Assembly (NCBI GenBank): GCA_026874595.1
Contig: CM049313.1
Location: forward strand, 48,099,659 to 48,163,658
From: Sipunculus nudus
Lineage: Eukaryota > Annelida > Sipuncula > Golfingiida > Sipunculidae
Direction of reading: 5' to 3'
Length of the DNA: 64,000 nucleotides
The position numbers and the translations under genes are program-made. The notes under the pieces are model-generated. The model was not told where the DNA came from, ran no database searches, and saw nothing but the letters and a program-made list of their open reading frames with translations. The stretch's first letter is position 1; each line of letters begins with the position of its first letter. Below, in pieces: positions 38,558-51,969 of this stretch.

Positions 38558-39199
38558 GTTTTAAAATCGAAAGTGTTATCGGCTGATTGAGTCTAGTACC
38601 TGTGAATGCTAATGATGCATAGAAACATAAGCACCACAAGGTACTGGGTTAATTGCCGAAGTTTCATCTATAATATCATCATGCTAATGATGCATTGAAA
38701 CATAAGAACCACAAAGTACTCGGGTTAATCGCCGAAGTCTCATCTATAATATCTTCTGCCACCTATAATAATGGTATCAAATAGCACCTGAAACGGCATT
38801 TTAATCGAACATTTCATGGCAGTTATCTTGTGGAGCAGGTAGGCACTGGTGTATTTTTCAATTAAAACCTTGGGTTACAAAAGTAAAATTGCTTCAATCC
38901 AGCCTGAAATGAAGCAGCATGAACATTTTATTTAATGTAAAAAACAGATAAAGAACCAAAATGACAATGTTTTAAGATCGAAAGCGTTATCGGCTGATTG
39001 AGTGTAGAACCTGTGAATGCTAATGATACACAAAAAAATAAGCACCACAAGGTACTGGGGTTAATCGCCGAGGTTTCAACTGTTTTAGGGCATGCCGACT
39101 ATAATCATGGTTTCAATTCGGAAATCAGACATAATTTCCATCGGAGCCTTTTGTGGCACTTATTTCGTGGAGCCGGAATCAAATGTTGTACTTTTAAAC
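38558..39199 (+). repeat. C/D-Et module, copy 7
   Basis: C/D 38558-38968 and Et 38969-39199. It sits directly at the end of block Y copy 2, so a C/D module is joined to a B with the +10600 ancestry. Confidence 0.88.
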
Positions 39200-42100
39200 A
39201 AAGTGTTATCGGCTGATTAAGTCTAGTACCTGTGTATGCTAATGATACATAGAAACATAAGCACCATAAGGTACTGGGGTTAATCGCCGAAGATTCAACA
39301 GTTACAGTTTCTGCCGCCTATCGATATGGTGTCAAATAGAAACCCTGACATAATTTCCATTGGACACTTTTTTGGCATTTATCCTGTGGAACCCGTAGGC
39401 ACTGGTGTATTTTTTTAACTAGCACCTAGGGGTACTACAGTAAGACTGCTTCAATCCAGCCTGAAATGAAGCAGCATGAAGGTTTTAATTGTTGTAACGA
39501 AATGATGAAAAAATAAAATAACAGTGTTTTAAGATCGAAAGTGTTATCGGCTGATTGAGTCTAGTACCTGTGAATGCTAATGATGCATAGAAACATAAGC
39601 ACCACAAGGTACTGGGGTTAATTGCCGAAGTTTCATCTATAATATCGTCTACTAACTGTAATGATAGTATCAAATAAGACCTTAGACGGTATTTTCTTCG
39701 GACATTATGTGGCAGTTATCTTGTGGAGGTTGTAATCACTGGAGCATTTTTCAATTAACATTTAGGGGTACTATAGTATGATTGCTTCAATCAAACTTAA
39801 AATGATGCAGCATGAAGGTTTTAATTAATGTAACAAAATGATGAAAAAATAAAATTACAATGTTTTTAGATCGAAAGTGTTATCGGCTGATTGATTGTAG
39901 TACCTGTGTATGCTAATGATGCATAGAAACATAAGCACCATAAGGTACTGGGGTTAATCGCCGAAGGTTCAACATTTACAGATTTTGCCGCCTCTCGCTA
40001 TTGTGACAAATAGAAACTCTGACATAATTTCCTCGGAGCCTTTTGCGGCACTTATTTTGTGGAACCGGAAGCCACTGCTGTACTTTTAAACTAGCACCTA
40101 GGGTTACAACAGTTAGATTGCTTCAATCTAGCCTGAAGTGAAGCAGGATGAACTTTTTTTTTAATGTATAAAACAGATAAAGAACCAAAATGACAATGTT
40201 TTAAGATCGAAAGCGTTATCGGCTGATTGATTGTAGTACCTGTGTATGCTAATGATGCATAGAAACATAAGCACCATAAGGTACTAGGGTTAATCGCCGA
40301 AGGTTCAACAGTTACAGCTTTTGCCGCCTATCGATATGGTGTCAAATAGAAACTCTGGCATAATTTCCATTGGACACTTTTTTGGTAGTTATCCTGTGGA
40401 ACCCGTAGGCACGGTTGTACTTTCAACTAGCACCTAGTGGTACAACAGTAAGATTACTTCAATCAAGCCTGAAATGAAGCAGCATGGACATTTTATTAAT
40501 GTATAAAACAGACAAAGAACCAAAATTACAATGTTTTAAGATCGAAATTGCTATCGGCTGATTAAGTGTAGAACCTGTGTATGCTAATGATGCATGGAAA
40601 CATAAGCACCATAAGGTACTGGGGTTAATCGCCGAAGGTTCAACAGATACACCTTTTGCCGCATATCGATATGGTGTCAAATAGAAACTCTGGCATAATT
40701 TCCATTGGACACTTTTTTGGCATTTATCCTGTGGAACCCGTAGGCACTGGTGTATATTTTCAACTAGCACCTAGTGGTACTACAGTAAGACTGCTTCAAT
40801 CCAGCCTGAAATGAAGCAGCATGAAGGTTTTAATTATTGTAACAAAATGATGAAAAGATAAAATAACAGTGTTTTAAAATCGAAAGTGTTATCGGCTGAT
40901 TGAGTCTAGTACCTGTGAATGCTAATGATGCATAGAAACATAAGCACCACAAGGTACTGGGTTAATTGCCGATGTTTCAACTGTTTAAGCGCATACCGAC
41001 TATAATGATGGTTTCAAATCGGAACCCAGACAAAATTTCTATCGAAGCCTTTTGTGGCACTTATTTCGTGGAGCCCGAAGCCACGGTTGTACTTTCAACT
41101 AGCACCTTCTGCTACAACAGTAAGATTACTTCAATCAAGCCTGAAATGAAGCAGCATGGACATTTTATTAATGTATAAAACAGATAAAGAACCAAAATGA
41201 CAATGTTTTAAGATAGAAAGTGTTATCGGCTGATTAAGTGTAGTAACTGTGTATGCTAATGATGCATAAAAACATAAGCACCATAAGGTACTGGGGTTAA
41301 TCGCCGAAGGTTCAACAGATACAGCTTTTGCCGCCTATCGATATGGTGTCAAATAGAAACTCTGGAATAATTTCCATTGGACTATTTTTTGGTAGTTATC
41401 CTGTGGAACCCGTAGGCTCTGTTGTATATTTTCAACTAGCACCTAGGGGTACTACAGTAAGACTGCTTCAATCCAGCCTGAAATGAAGCAGCATGAAGGT
41501 TTTAATTAATGTGACAAAATGATGAAAAAATAAAATAACAGTGTTTTAAGATCGAAGTGTTATCGGCTGATTGAGTGTAGTACCTGTGTTTGCTAATGAT
41601 GCATAGAAACATAAGCACCATAAGGTACTGGGGTTAATCGCCGAAGGTTCAACAGTTACAGCTTCTGCCGCCTATCGATATGGTGTCAAATAGAAACTCA
41701 GACATAATTTCCATTGGACACTTTTTCTGGCATTTATCCTGTGGAACCCGTAGGCACTGGTGTATATTTTCAACTAGCACCTAGGGGTACTACAGTAAGG
41801 CTGCTTCAATCCAGCCTGAAATGAAGCAGCATGAAGGTTTTAATTATTGCAACAAAATGATGAAAAAATGAAATAACAGTGTTTTAAAATCGAAAGTGTT
41901 ATCGGCTGATTGAGTCTAGTACCTGTGAATGCTAATGATGCATAGAAACATAAGCACCACAAGGTACTGGGGTTAATCGCCGAAGTTTCATCTATAATAT
42001 CGTCTACTAACTGTAATGATGGTATCAAATAAGACCTGAGACGGTATTTTTTCTTCGGACATTATGTGGCAGTTATCTTGTGGAGTCCGTTATCACTGGA

Positions 42101-43224
42101 GCATTTTTCAATTAACATATAGGGGTACTACAGTATGATTGCTTCAATCAAACTTAAAATGAAGCAGCATGAAGGTTTTAATTAATGTAACAAAATGATG
42201 AAAAAATAAAATTACAATGTTTTAAGATCGAAAGCCTTATCGGCTGATTGAGTCTAGTACCTGTGAATGCTAATGATGCATAGAAACATAAGCACCACAA
42301 GGTACTGGGTTAATCGCCGAAGTTTCAACTGTTTAAGCGCATTCCGACTATAATGATGGTTTCAAATCGGAACCAAGACATAATTTCTATCGAAGCCTTT
42401 TGTGGCACTTATTTCTTGGAGCCCAAAGACACGTTTGTACTTTCAACTAGCACCTAGTGGTACAACAGTAAGATTACTTCAATCAAGCCTGAAATGAAGC
42501 AGCATGGACATTTTATTAATGTATAAAACAAATAAATAACTAAAATTACAATGTTTTAAGATCGAAAGTGTTATCGGCTGATTGAGTCTAGTACCTGTGA
42601 ATGCTAATGATGCATAGTAACATAAGCACCACAAGGTACTGGGTTAATCGCCGAAGTTTCAACTGTTTAAGCGCATTCCGACTATAATGATGGTTTCAAA
42701 TCGGAACCCAGACATAATTTCTATCGAAGCCTTTTGTAGCACTTATTTCGTGGAGCCCGAAGCCACGGTTGTACTTTAAACTAGCACCTACTGGTACAAC
42801 AGTAAGATTACTTCAATCAACCCTGAAATGAAGCAGCATGGACATTTTATTAATGTATAAAACAGATAAAGAACCAAAATTACAATGTTTTAAGATCTAA
42901 AGTGTTATCGGCTGATTAAGTCTAGTACCTGTGTATGCTAATGACGCATAGAAACATAAGCACCATAAGGTACTTGGGTTAATTGCCAAAGGTTCAACAG
43001 ATAAAGCTTTTGCCGCCTATCGATATGGTGTCAAATAGAAACTCTGGCATAATTTCCATTGGACAATTTTTTGGTAGTTATCCTGTGGAACCCGTAGGCA
43101 CTGTTGTATATTTTCAACTAGCACCTAGGGGTACTACAGTAAGACTGCTTCAATCCAGCCTGAAATGAAGCAGCATGAAGGTTTTAATTAATGTAACAAA
43201 ATGATGAAAAAATAAAATAACAGT

Positions 43225-43791
43225 GTTTTAAGATCGAAAGTGTTATCGGCTGATTGAGTCCAGTATCTGTGAATGCTAATGATGCATTGAAACATAAGAA
43301 CCACAAAGTACTCGGGTTAATCGCCGAAGTCTCATCTATAATATCTTCTGCCACCTATAATAATGGTATCAAATAGCACCTGAGACGGCATTTTAATCGA
43401 ACATTTCATGGCAGTTATCTTGTGGAGCAGGTAGGCACTGGTGTATTTTTCAATTAAAACCTTGGGTTACAAAAGTAAAATTGCTTCAATCCAGCCTGAA
43501 ATGAAGCAGCATGAACATTTTATTTAATGTAAAAAACAGATAAAGAACCAAAATGACAATGTTTTAAGATCGAAAGCGTTATCGGCTGATTGAGTGTAGA
43601 ACCTGTGAATGCTAATGATACACAAAAAAATAAGCACCACAAGGTACTGGGGTTAATCGCCGAGGTTTCAACTGTTTTAGGGCATGCCGACTATAATCAT
43701 GGTTTCAATTCGGAAATCAGACATAATTTCCATCGGAGCCTTTTGTGGCACTTATTTCGTGGAGCCGGAATCAAATGTTGTACTTTTAAAC
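43225..43791 (+). repeat. D-Et module, copy 8
   Basis: D 43225-43560 and Et 43561-43791; offset 7582 from copy 6 and followed by the same CGCCGTAGATTC variant. Confidence 0.88.
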
Positions 43792-46700
43792 AAAGTGTTA
43801 TCGGCTGATTAAGTCTAGTACCTGTGTATGCTAATGATGCATAGAAACATAAGCACCATAAGGTACTGGGGTTAATCGCCGTAGATTCAACAGTTACAGC
43901 TTCTGCCGCCTATCGATATGCTGTCAAATAGAAACCCTGACATAATTTCCATTGGACACTTTTTTGGCATTTATCCTGTGGAACCCGTAGGCACTGGTGT
44001 ATTTTTTTAACTAGCACCTAGGGGTACTACAGTAAGACTGCTTCAATCCAGCCTGAAATGAAGCAGCATGAAGGTTTTAATTGTTGTAACGAAATGATGA
44101 AAAAATAAAATAACAGTGTTTTAAGATCGATAGAAATATCGGCTGATTGAGTCTAGTACCTGTGAATGCTAATGATGCATAGAAACATAAGCACCACAAG
44201 GTACTGGGGTTAATTGCCGAAGTTTCATCTATAATATCGTCTACTAACTGTAATGATAGTATCAAATAAGACCTTAGACGGTATTTTCTTCGGACATTAT
44301 GTGGCAGTTATCTTGTGGAGTCCGTAATCACTGGAGCATTTTTCAATTAACATTTAGGGGTACTACAGTATGATTGCTTCAATCAAACTTAAAATGATGC
44401 AGCATGAAGGTTTTAATTAATGTAACAAAATGATGAAAAAATAAAATTACAATGTTTTTAGATCGAAAGTGTTATCGGCTGATTAAATCTAGTACCTGTG
44501 TATGCTAATGATGCATAGAAACATAAGCACCATAAGGTACTGGGGTTAATCGCCGAAGGTTCAACATTTACAGATTTTGCCGCCTCTCGCTATTGTGACA
44601 AATAGAAACTCTGACATAATTTCCTCGGAGCCTTTTGCGGCACTTATTTTGTGGAACCGGAAGCCACTGCTGTACTTTTAAACTAGCACCTAGGGTTACA
44701 ACAGTTAGATTGCTTCAATCTAGCCTGAAGTGAAGCAGCATGAACTTTTTTTTTAATGTATAAAACAGATAAAGAACCAAAATGACAATGTTTTAAGATC
44801 GAAAGCGTTATCGGCTGATTGAGTGTAGTACCTGTGTATGCTAATGATGCATAGAAACATAAGCACCATAAGGTACTGGGGTTAATCGCCGAAGGTTCAA
44901 CAGTTACAGCTTCTGCCGCCTATCGATATGGTGTCAAATAGAAACTCTGACATAATTTCCATTGGACACATTTTTGGCATTTATCCTGTGGAACCCGTAG
45001 GCACTGGTGTATATTTTCAACTAGCACCTAGGGGTACTACAGTAAGACTGCTTCAATCCAGCCTGAAATGAAGCAGCATGAAGGTTTTAATTATTGTAAC
45101 AAAATGATGAAAAAATAAAATAACAGTGTTTTAAGAACGAAAGTGTTATCGGCTGATTGAGTCTAGTACCTGTGAATGCTAATGATGCATAGAAACATAA
45201 GCACCACAAGGTACTGGGGTTAATCGCCGAAGTGTCATCTATAATATCGTCTACTAACTGTAAAGATGGTATCAAATTAGACCTGAGACGGTATTTTTTC
45301 TTCGGACATTATGTGGCAGTTATCTTGTGGAGTCCGTTATCACTGGAGCATTTTTCAATTAACATTTAGGGGTACTACAGTCTGATTGCTTCAATCAAAC
45401 TTAAAATGAAGCAGCATGAACATTTTAAGTAATATATGGAACAGATAAAGAAACAAAATGACAATGTTTTAAGATCGAAAGCCTTATCGGCTGATTAAGT
45501 CTAGTACCTGTGAATGCTAATGATGAATAGAAGCATAAGCACCACAAGGTACTGGGTTAATCGCCGAAGTTTCAACTGTTTAAGCGCATTTCGACTATCA
45601 TGATGGTTTCAAATCGGAACCCAGACTTAATTTCTATCGAAGCCTTTTGTGGCACTGATTTCGTGGAGCCCAAAGCCACGGTTGTACTTTCAACTCGCAC
45701 CTACTGATACAACAGTAAGATTACTTCAATCAAGACTGAAATGAAGCAGCATGACCATTTTAAGTAATATATGGAATAGATAAAGAAACAAGATTACAAT
45801 GTTTTAAGATCGAAAGCCTTATCGGCTGATTGAGTGTAGTACCTGTGTATGCTAATGATGCATAAAAACATAAGCACCATAAGGTACTAGGGTTAATCGC
45901 CGAAGGTTCAAGAGATACAGCTTTTGCTGCCTATCGATATGGTGTCAAATAGAAACTCTGGCATAATTTCCATTGGACAATTTTTTGGTAGTTATCCTGT
46001 GGAACCCGTAGGCACGGTTGTACTTTCACCTAGCACCTAGTGGTACAACAGTAAGATTACTTCAATCAAGCCTGAAATGAAGCAGCATGGACATTTTATT
46101 AATGTATAAAACAGACAAAGAACCAAAATTACAATGTTTTAAGAACGAAATTGCTATCGGCTGATTAAGTGTAGAACCTGTGTATGCTAATGATGCATAG
46201 AAACATAAGCACCATAAGGTACTGGGGTTAATCGCCGAAGGTTCAACAGATACAGCTTTTGCCGCCTATCGATAGGGAGTCAAATAGAAACTCTGGCATA
46301 ATTTCCATTGGACAATTTTTTGGTAGTTATCCTGTGGAACCCGTAGGCACTGTTGTATATTTTCAACTAGCACCTAGGGGTACTACAGTAAGACTGCTTC
46401 AATCCAGCCTGAAATGAAGCAGCATGAAGGTTTTAATTAATGTAACAAAATGATGAAAAAATAAAATAACAGTGTTTTAAGATCGAAAGTGTTATCGGCT
46501 GATTGAGTGTAGTACCTGTGTTTGCTAATGATGCATAGAAACATAAGCACCATAAGGTACTGGGGTTAATCGCCGAAGTTTCAACAGTTACAGCTTCTGC
46601 CGCCTATCGATTTGGTTTCAAATAGAAACTCAGACATAGTTTCCATTGGACACTTTTTTGGCATTTATCCTGTGGAACCCGTAGGCACTGGTGTATATTT

Positions 46701-48155
46701 TCAACTAGCACCTAGGGGTACTACAGTAAGACTGCTTCAATCCAGCCTGAAATGAAGCAGCTTGAAGGTTTTAATTATTGCAACAAAATGATGAAAAAAT
46801 GAAATAACAGTGTTTTAAAATCGAAAGTGTTATCGGCTGATTGAGTCTAGTACCTGTGAATGCTAATGATGCATAGAAACATAAGCACCACAAGGTACTG
46901 GGGTTAATCGCCGAAGTTTCATCTATAATATCGTCTACTAACTGTAATGATGGTATCAAATAAGACCTGAGACGGTATTTTTTCTTCGGACATTATGTGG
47001 CAGTTATCTTGTGGAGTCCGTTATCACTGGAGCATTTTTCAATTAACATTTAGGGGTACTACAGTATGATTGCTTCAATCAAACTTAAAATGAAGCAGCA
47101 TGAAGGTTTTAATAAATGTAACAAAATGATGAAAAAATAAAATGACAATGTTTTAAGATCGAAAGCCTTATCGGCTGATTGAGTCTAGTACCTGTGAATG
47201 CTAATGATGCATAGAAACATAAGCACCACAAGGTACTGGGTTAATCGCCGAAGTTTCAACTGTTTAAGCGCATTGCGACTATAATGGTGGTTTCAAATCG
47301 GAACCCAGACATAATTTCTATCGAAGCCTTTTGTGGCACTTATTTCTTGGAGCCCGAAGACACGGTTGTACTTTCAACTAGCACCTAGTGGTACAACAGT
47401 AAGATTACTTCAATCAAGCCTGAAATGAAGCAGCATGGACATTTTATTAATGTATAAAACAAATAAATAACTAAAATTACAATGTTTTAAGATCGAAAGT
47501 GTTATCGGCTGATTGAGTCTAGTACCTGTGAATGCTAATGATGCATAGTAACATAAGCACCACAAGGTACTGGGTTAATCGCCGAAGTTTCAACTGTTTA
47601 AACGCATTCCGACTATAATGATGGTTTCAAATCGGAACCCAGACATAATTTCTATCGAAGCCTTTTGTGGCACTTATTTCGTGGAGCCCGAAGCCACGGA
47701 TGTACTTTCAACTAGCACCTACTGGTACAACAGTAAGATTACTTCAATCAAGCCTGAAATGAAGCAGCATGGACATTTTATTAATGTATAAAACAGATAA
47801 AGAACCAAAATTACAATGTTTTAAGATCTAAAGTGTTATCGGCTGATTAAGTCTAGTACCTGTGTATGCTAATGACGCATAGAAACATAAGCACCATAAG
47901 GTACTGGGGTTAATCGCCGAAGGTTCAACAGATACAGCTTTTGCCGCCTATCGATATGGTGTCAAATAGAAACTCTGGCATAATTTCCATTGGACAATTT
48001 TTTGGTAGTTATCCTGTGGAACCCGTAGGCACTGTTGTATATTTTCAACTAGCACCTAGGGGTACTACAGTAAGACTGCTTCAATCCAGCCTGAAATGAA
48101 GCAGCATGAAGGTTTAAATTAATGTAACAAAATGATGAAAAAATAAAATAACAGT

Positions 48156-48722
48156 GTTTTAAGATCGAAAGTGTTATCGGCTGATTGAGTCCAGTGTCTG
48201 TGAATGCTAATGATGCATTGAAACATAAGAACCACAAAGTACTCGGGTTAATCGCCGAAGTCTCATCTATAATATCTTCTGCCACCTATAATAATGGTAT
48301 CAAATAGCACCTGAGAAGGCATTTTAATCGAACATTTCATGGCAGTTATCTTGTGGAGCAGGTAGGCACTGGTGTATTTTTCAATTAAAACCTTGGGTTA
48401 CAAAAGTAAAATTGCTTCAATCCAGCCTGAAATGAAGCAGCATGAACATTTTATTTAATGTAAAAAACAGATAAAGAACCAAAATGACAATGTTTTAAGA
48501 TCGAAAGCGTTATCGGCTGATTGAGTGTAGAACCTGTGAATGCTAATGATACACAAAAAAATAAGCACCACAAGGTACTGGGGTTAATCGCCGAGGTTTC
48601 AACTGTTTTAGGGCATGCCGACTATAATCATGGTTTCAATTCGGAAATCAGACATAATTTCCATCGGAGCCTTTTGTGGCACTTATTTCGTGGAGCCGGA
48701 ATCAAATGTTGTACTTTTAAAC
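48156..48722 (+). repeat. D-Et module, copy 9
   Basis: D 48156-48491, with private AGTGTCTGTG and GAGAAGGC, and Et 48492-48722; unit 1 of the 3247-bp tandem HOR. Confidence 0.88.
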
Positions 48723-51402
48723 AAAGTGTTATCGGCTGATTAAGTCTAGTACCTGTGTATGCTAATGATACATAGAAACATAAGCACCATAAGGTACTGG
48801 GGTTAATCGCCGAAGATTCAACAGTTACAGCTTTTGCCGCCTATCGATATGGTGTCAAATAGAAACTCTGGCATAATTTCCATTGAACAATTTTTTGGTA
48901 GTTATCCTGTGGAACCCGTAGGCACTGTTGTATATTTTCAACTAGCACCTAGGGGTACTACAGTAAGACTGCTTCAATCCAGCCTGAAATGAAGCAGCAT
49001 GAAGGTTTTAATTGTTGTAACGAAATGATGAAAAAATAAAATAACAGTGTTTTAAGATCGAAAGTGTTATCGGCTGATTGAGTCTAGTACCTGTGAATGC
49101 TAATGATGCATAGAAACATAAGCACCACAAGGTACTGGGGTTAATTGCCGAAGTTTCATCTATAATATCGTCTACTAACTGTAATGATAGTATCAAATAA
49201 GACCTTAGACGGTATTTTCTTCGGACATTATGTGGCAGTTATCTTGTGGAGTCCGTAATCACTGGAGCATTTTTCAATTAACATTTAGGGGTACTACAGT
49301 ATGATTGCTTCATTCAAACTTAAAATGATGCAGCATGAAGGTTTTAATTAATGTAACAAAATGATGAAGAAATAAAATTACAATGTTTTTAGATCGAAAG
49401 TGTTATCGGCTGATTAAATCTAGTACCTGTGTATGCTAATGATGCATAGAAACATAAGCACCATAAGGTACTGGGGTTAATCGCCGAAGGTTCAACATTT
49501 ACAGATTTTGCCGCCTCTCGCTATTGTGACAAATAGAAACTCTGACATAATTTCCTCGGAGCCTTTTGCGGCACTTATTTTGTGGAACCGGAAGCCACTG
49601 CTGTACTTTTAAACTAGCACCTAGGGTTACAACAGTTAGATTGCTTCAATCTAGCCTGAAGTGAAGCAGCATAAACTTTTTTTTAATGTATAAAACAGAT
49701 AAAGAACCAAAATGACAATGTTTTAAGATCGAAAGCGTTATCGGCTGATTGAGTGTAGTACCTGTGTATGCTAATGATGCATAGAAACATAAGCACCATA
49801 AGGTACTGGGGTTAATCGCCGAAGGTTCAACAGTTACAGCTTCTGCCGCCTATCGATTTGGTTTCAAATAGAAACTCAGACATAGTTTCCATTGGACACT
49901 TTTTTTGGCATTTATCCTGTGGAACCCGTAGGCACTGGTGTATATTTTCAACTAGCACCTAGGGGTACTACAGTAAGACTGCTTCAATCCAGCCTGAAAT
50001 GAAGCAGCTTGAAGGTTTTAATTATTGCAACAAAATGATGAAAAAATGAAATAACAGTGTTTTAAAATCGAAAGTGTTATCGGCTGATTGAGTCTAGTAC
50101 CTGTGAATGCTAATGATGCATAGAAACATAAGCACCACAAGGTACTGGGGTTAATCGCCGAAGTTTCATCTATAATATCGTCTACTAACTGTAATGATGG
50201 TATCAAATAAGACCTGAGACGGTATTTTTTCTTCGGACATTATGTGGCAGTTATCTTGTGGAGTCCGTTATCACTGGAGCATTTTTCAATTAACATTTAG
50301 GGGTACTACAGTATGATTGCTTCAATCAAACTTAAAATGAAGCAGCATGAAGGTTTTAATAAATGTAACAAAATGATGAAAAAATAAAATGACAATGTTT
50401 TAAGATCGAAAGCCTTATCGGCTGATTGAGTCTAGTACCTGTGAATGCTAATGATGCATAGAAACATAAGCACCACAAGGTACTGGGTTAATCGCCGAAG
50501 TTTCAACTGTTTAAGCGCATTGCGACTATAATGGTGGTTTCAAATCGGAACCCAGACATAATTTCTATCGAAGCCTTTTGTGGCACTTATTTCTTGGAGC
50601 CCGAAGACACGGTTGTACTTTCAACTAGCACCTAGTGGTACAACAGTAAGATTACTTCAATCAAGCCTGAAATGAAGCAGCATGGACATTTTATTAATGT
50701 ATAAAACAAATAAATAACTAAAATTACAATGTTTTAAGATCGAAAGTGTTATCGGCTGATTGAGTCTAGTACCTGTGAATGCTAATGATGCATAGTAACA
50801 TAAGCACCACAAGGTACTGGGTTAATCGCCGAAGTTTCAACTGTTTAAACGCATTCCGACTATAATGATGGTTTCAAATCGGAACCCAGACATAATTTCT
50901 ATCGAAGCCTTTTGTGGCACTTATTTCGTGGAGCCCGAAGCCACGGATGTACTTTCAACTAGCACCTACTGGTACAACAGTAAGATTACTTCAATCAAGC
51001 CTGAAATGAAGCAGCATGGACATTTTATTAATGTATAAAACAGATAAAGAACCAAAATTACAATGTTTTAAGATCTAAAGTGTTATCGGCTGATTAAGTC
51101 TAGTACCTGTGTATGCTAATGACGCATAGAAACATAAGCACCATAAGGTACTGGGGTTAATCGCCGAAGGTTCAACAGATACAGCTTTTGCCGCCTATCG
51201 ATATGGTGTCAAATAGAAACTCTGGCATAATTTCCATTGGACAATTTTTTGGTAGTTATCCTGTGGAACCCGTAGGCACTGTTGTATATTTTCAACTAGC
51301 ACCTAGGGGTACTACAGTAAGACTGCTTCAATCCAGCCTGAAATGAAGCAGCATGAAGGTTTAAATTAATGTAACAAAATGATGAAAAAATAAAATAACA
51401 GT

Positions 51403-51969
51403 GTTTTAAGATCGAAAGTGTTATCGGCTGATTGAGTCCAGTGTCTGTGAATGCTAATGATGCATTGAAACATAAGAACCACAAAGTACTCGGGTTAATC
51501 GCCGAAGTCTCATCTATAATATCTTCTGCCACCTATAATAATGGTATCAAATAGCACCTGAGAAGGCATTTTAATCGAACATTTCATGGCAGTTATCTTG
51601 TGGAGCAGGTAGGCACTGGTGTATTTTTCAATTAAAACCTTGGGTTACAAAAGTAAAATTGCTTCAATCCAGCCTGAAATGAAGCAGCATGAACATTTTA
51701 TTTAATGTAAAAAACAGATAAAGAACCAAAATGACAATGTTTTAAGATCGAAAGCGTTATCGGCTGATTGAGTGTAGAACCTGTGAATGCTAATGATACA
51801 CAAAAAAATAAGCACCACAAGGTACTGGGGTTAATCGCCGAGGTTTCAACTGTTTTAGGGCATGCCGACTATAATCATGGTTTCAATTCGGAAATCAGAC
51901 ATAATTTCCATCGGAGCCTTTTGTGGCACTTATTTCGTGGAGCCGGAATCAAATGTTGTACTTTTAAAC
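51403..51969 (+). repeat. D-Et module, copy 10 (last)
   Basis: D 51403-51738 and Et 51739-51969; unit 2 of the 3247-bp tandem HOR with the same private D variants. No D or E sequence occurs to the right of it. Confidence 0.88.

Larger units (their letters stand above)
38558..46135. repeat. Region 11: block Y-related copy 3
   Basis: Monomer starts: C/D 38558; Et 38969; B 39200; C 39526; F 39862; B/A 40198; B 40533; A 40871; B 41205; B 41543; C 41881; A 42219; A 42553; B 42887; D 43225; Et 43561; B 43792; C 44118; F 44454; B 44790; C 45128; A 45466; B/A 45801. The run from about 39900 to 45900 repeats 32300-38300 at offset 7582-7583 (18 monomers in the same order). It has more private changes than the +10600 pair, for example GATAGAAATATCGG near 44129. 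Confidence 0.86.
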
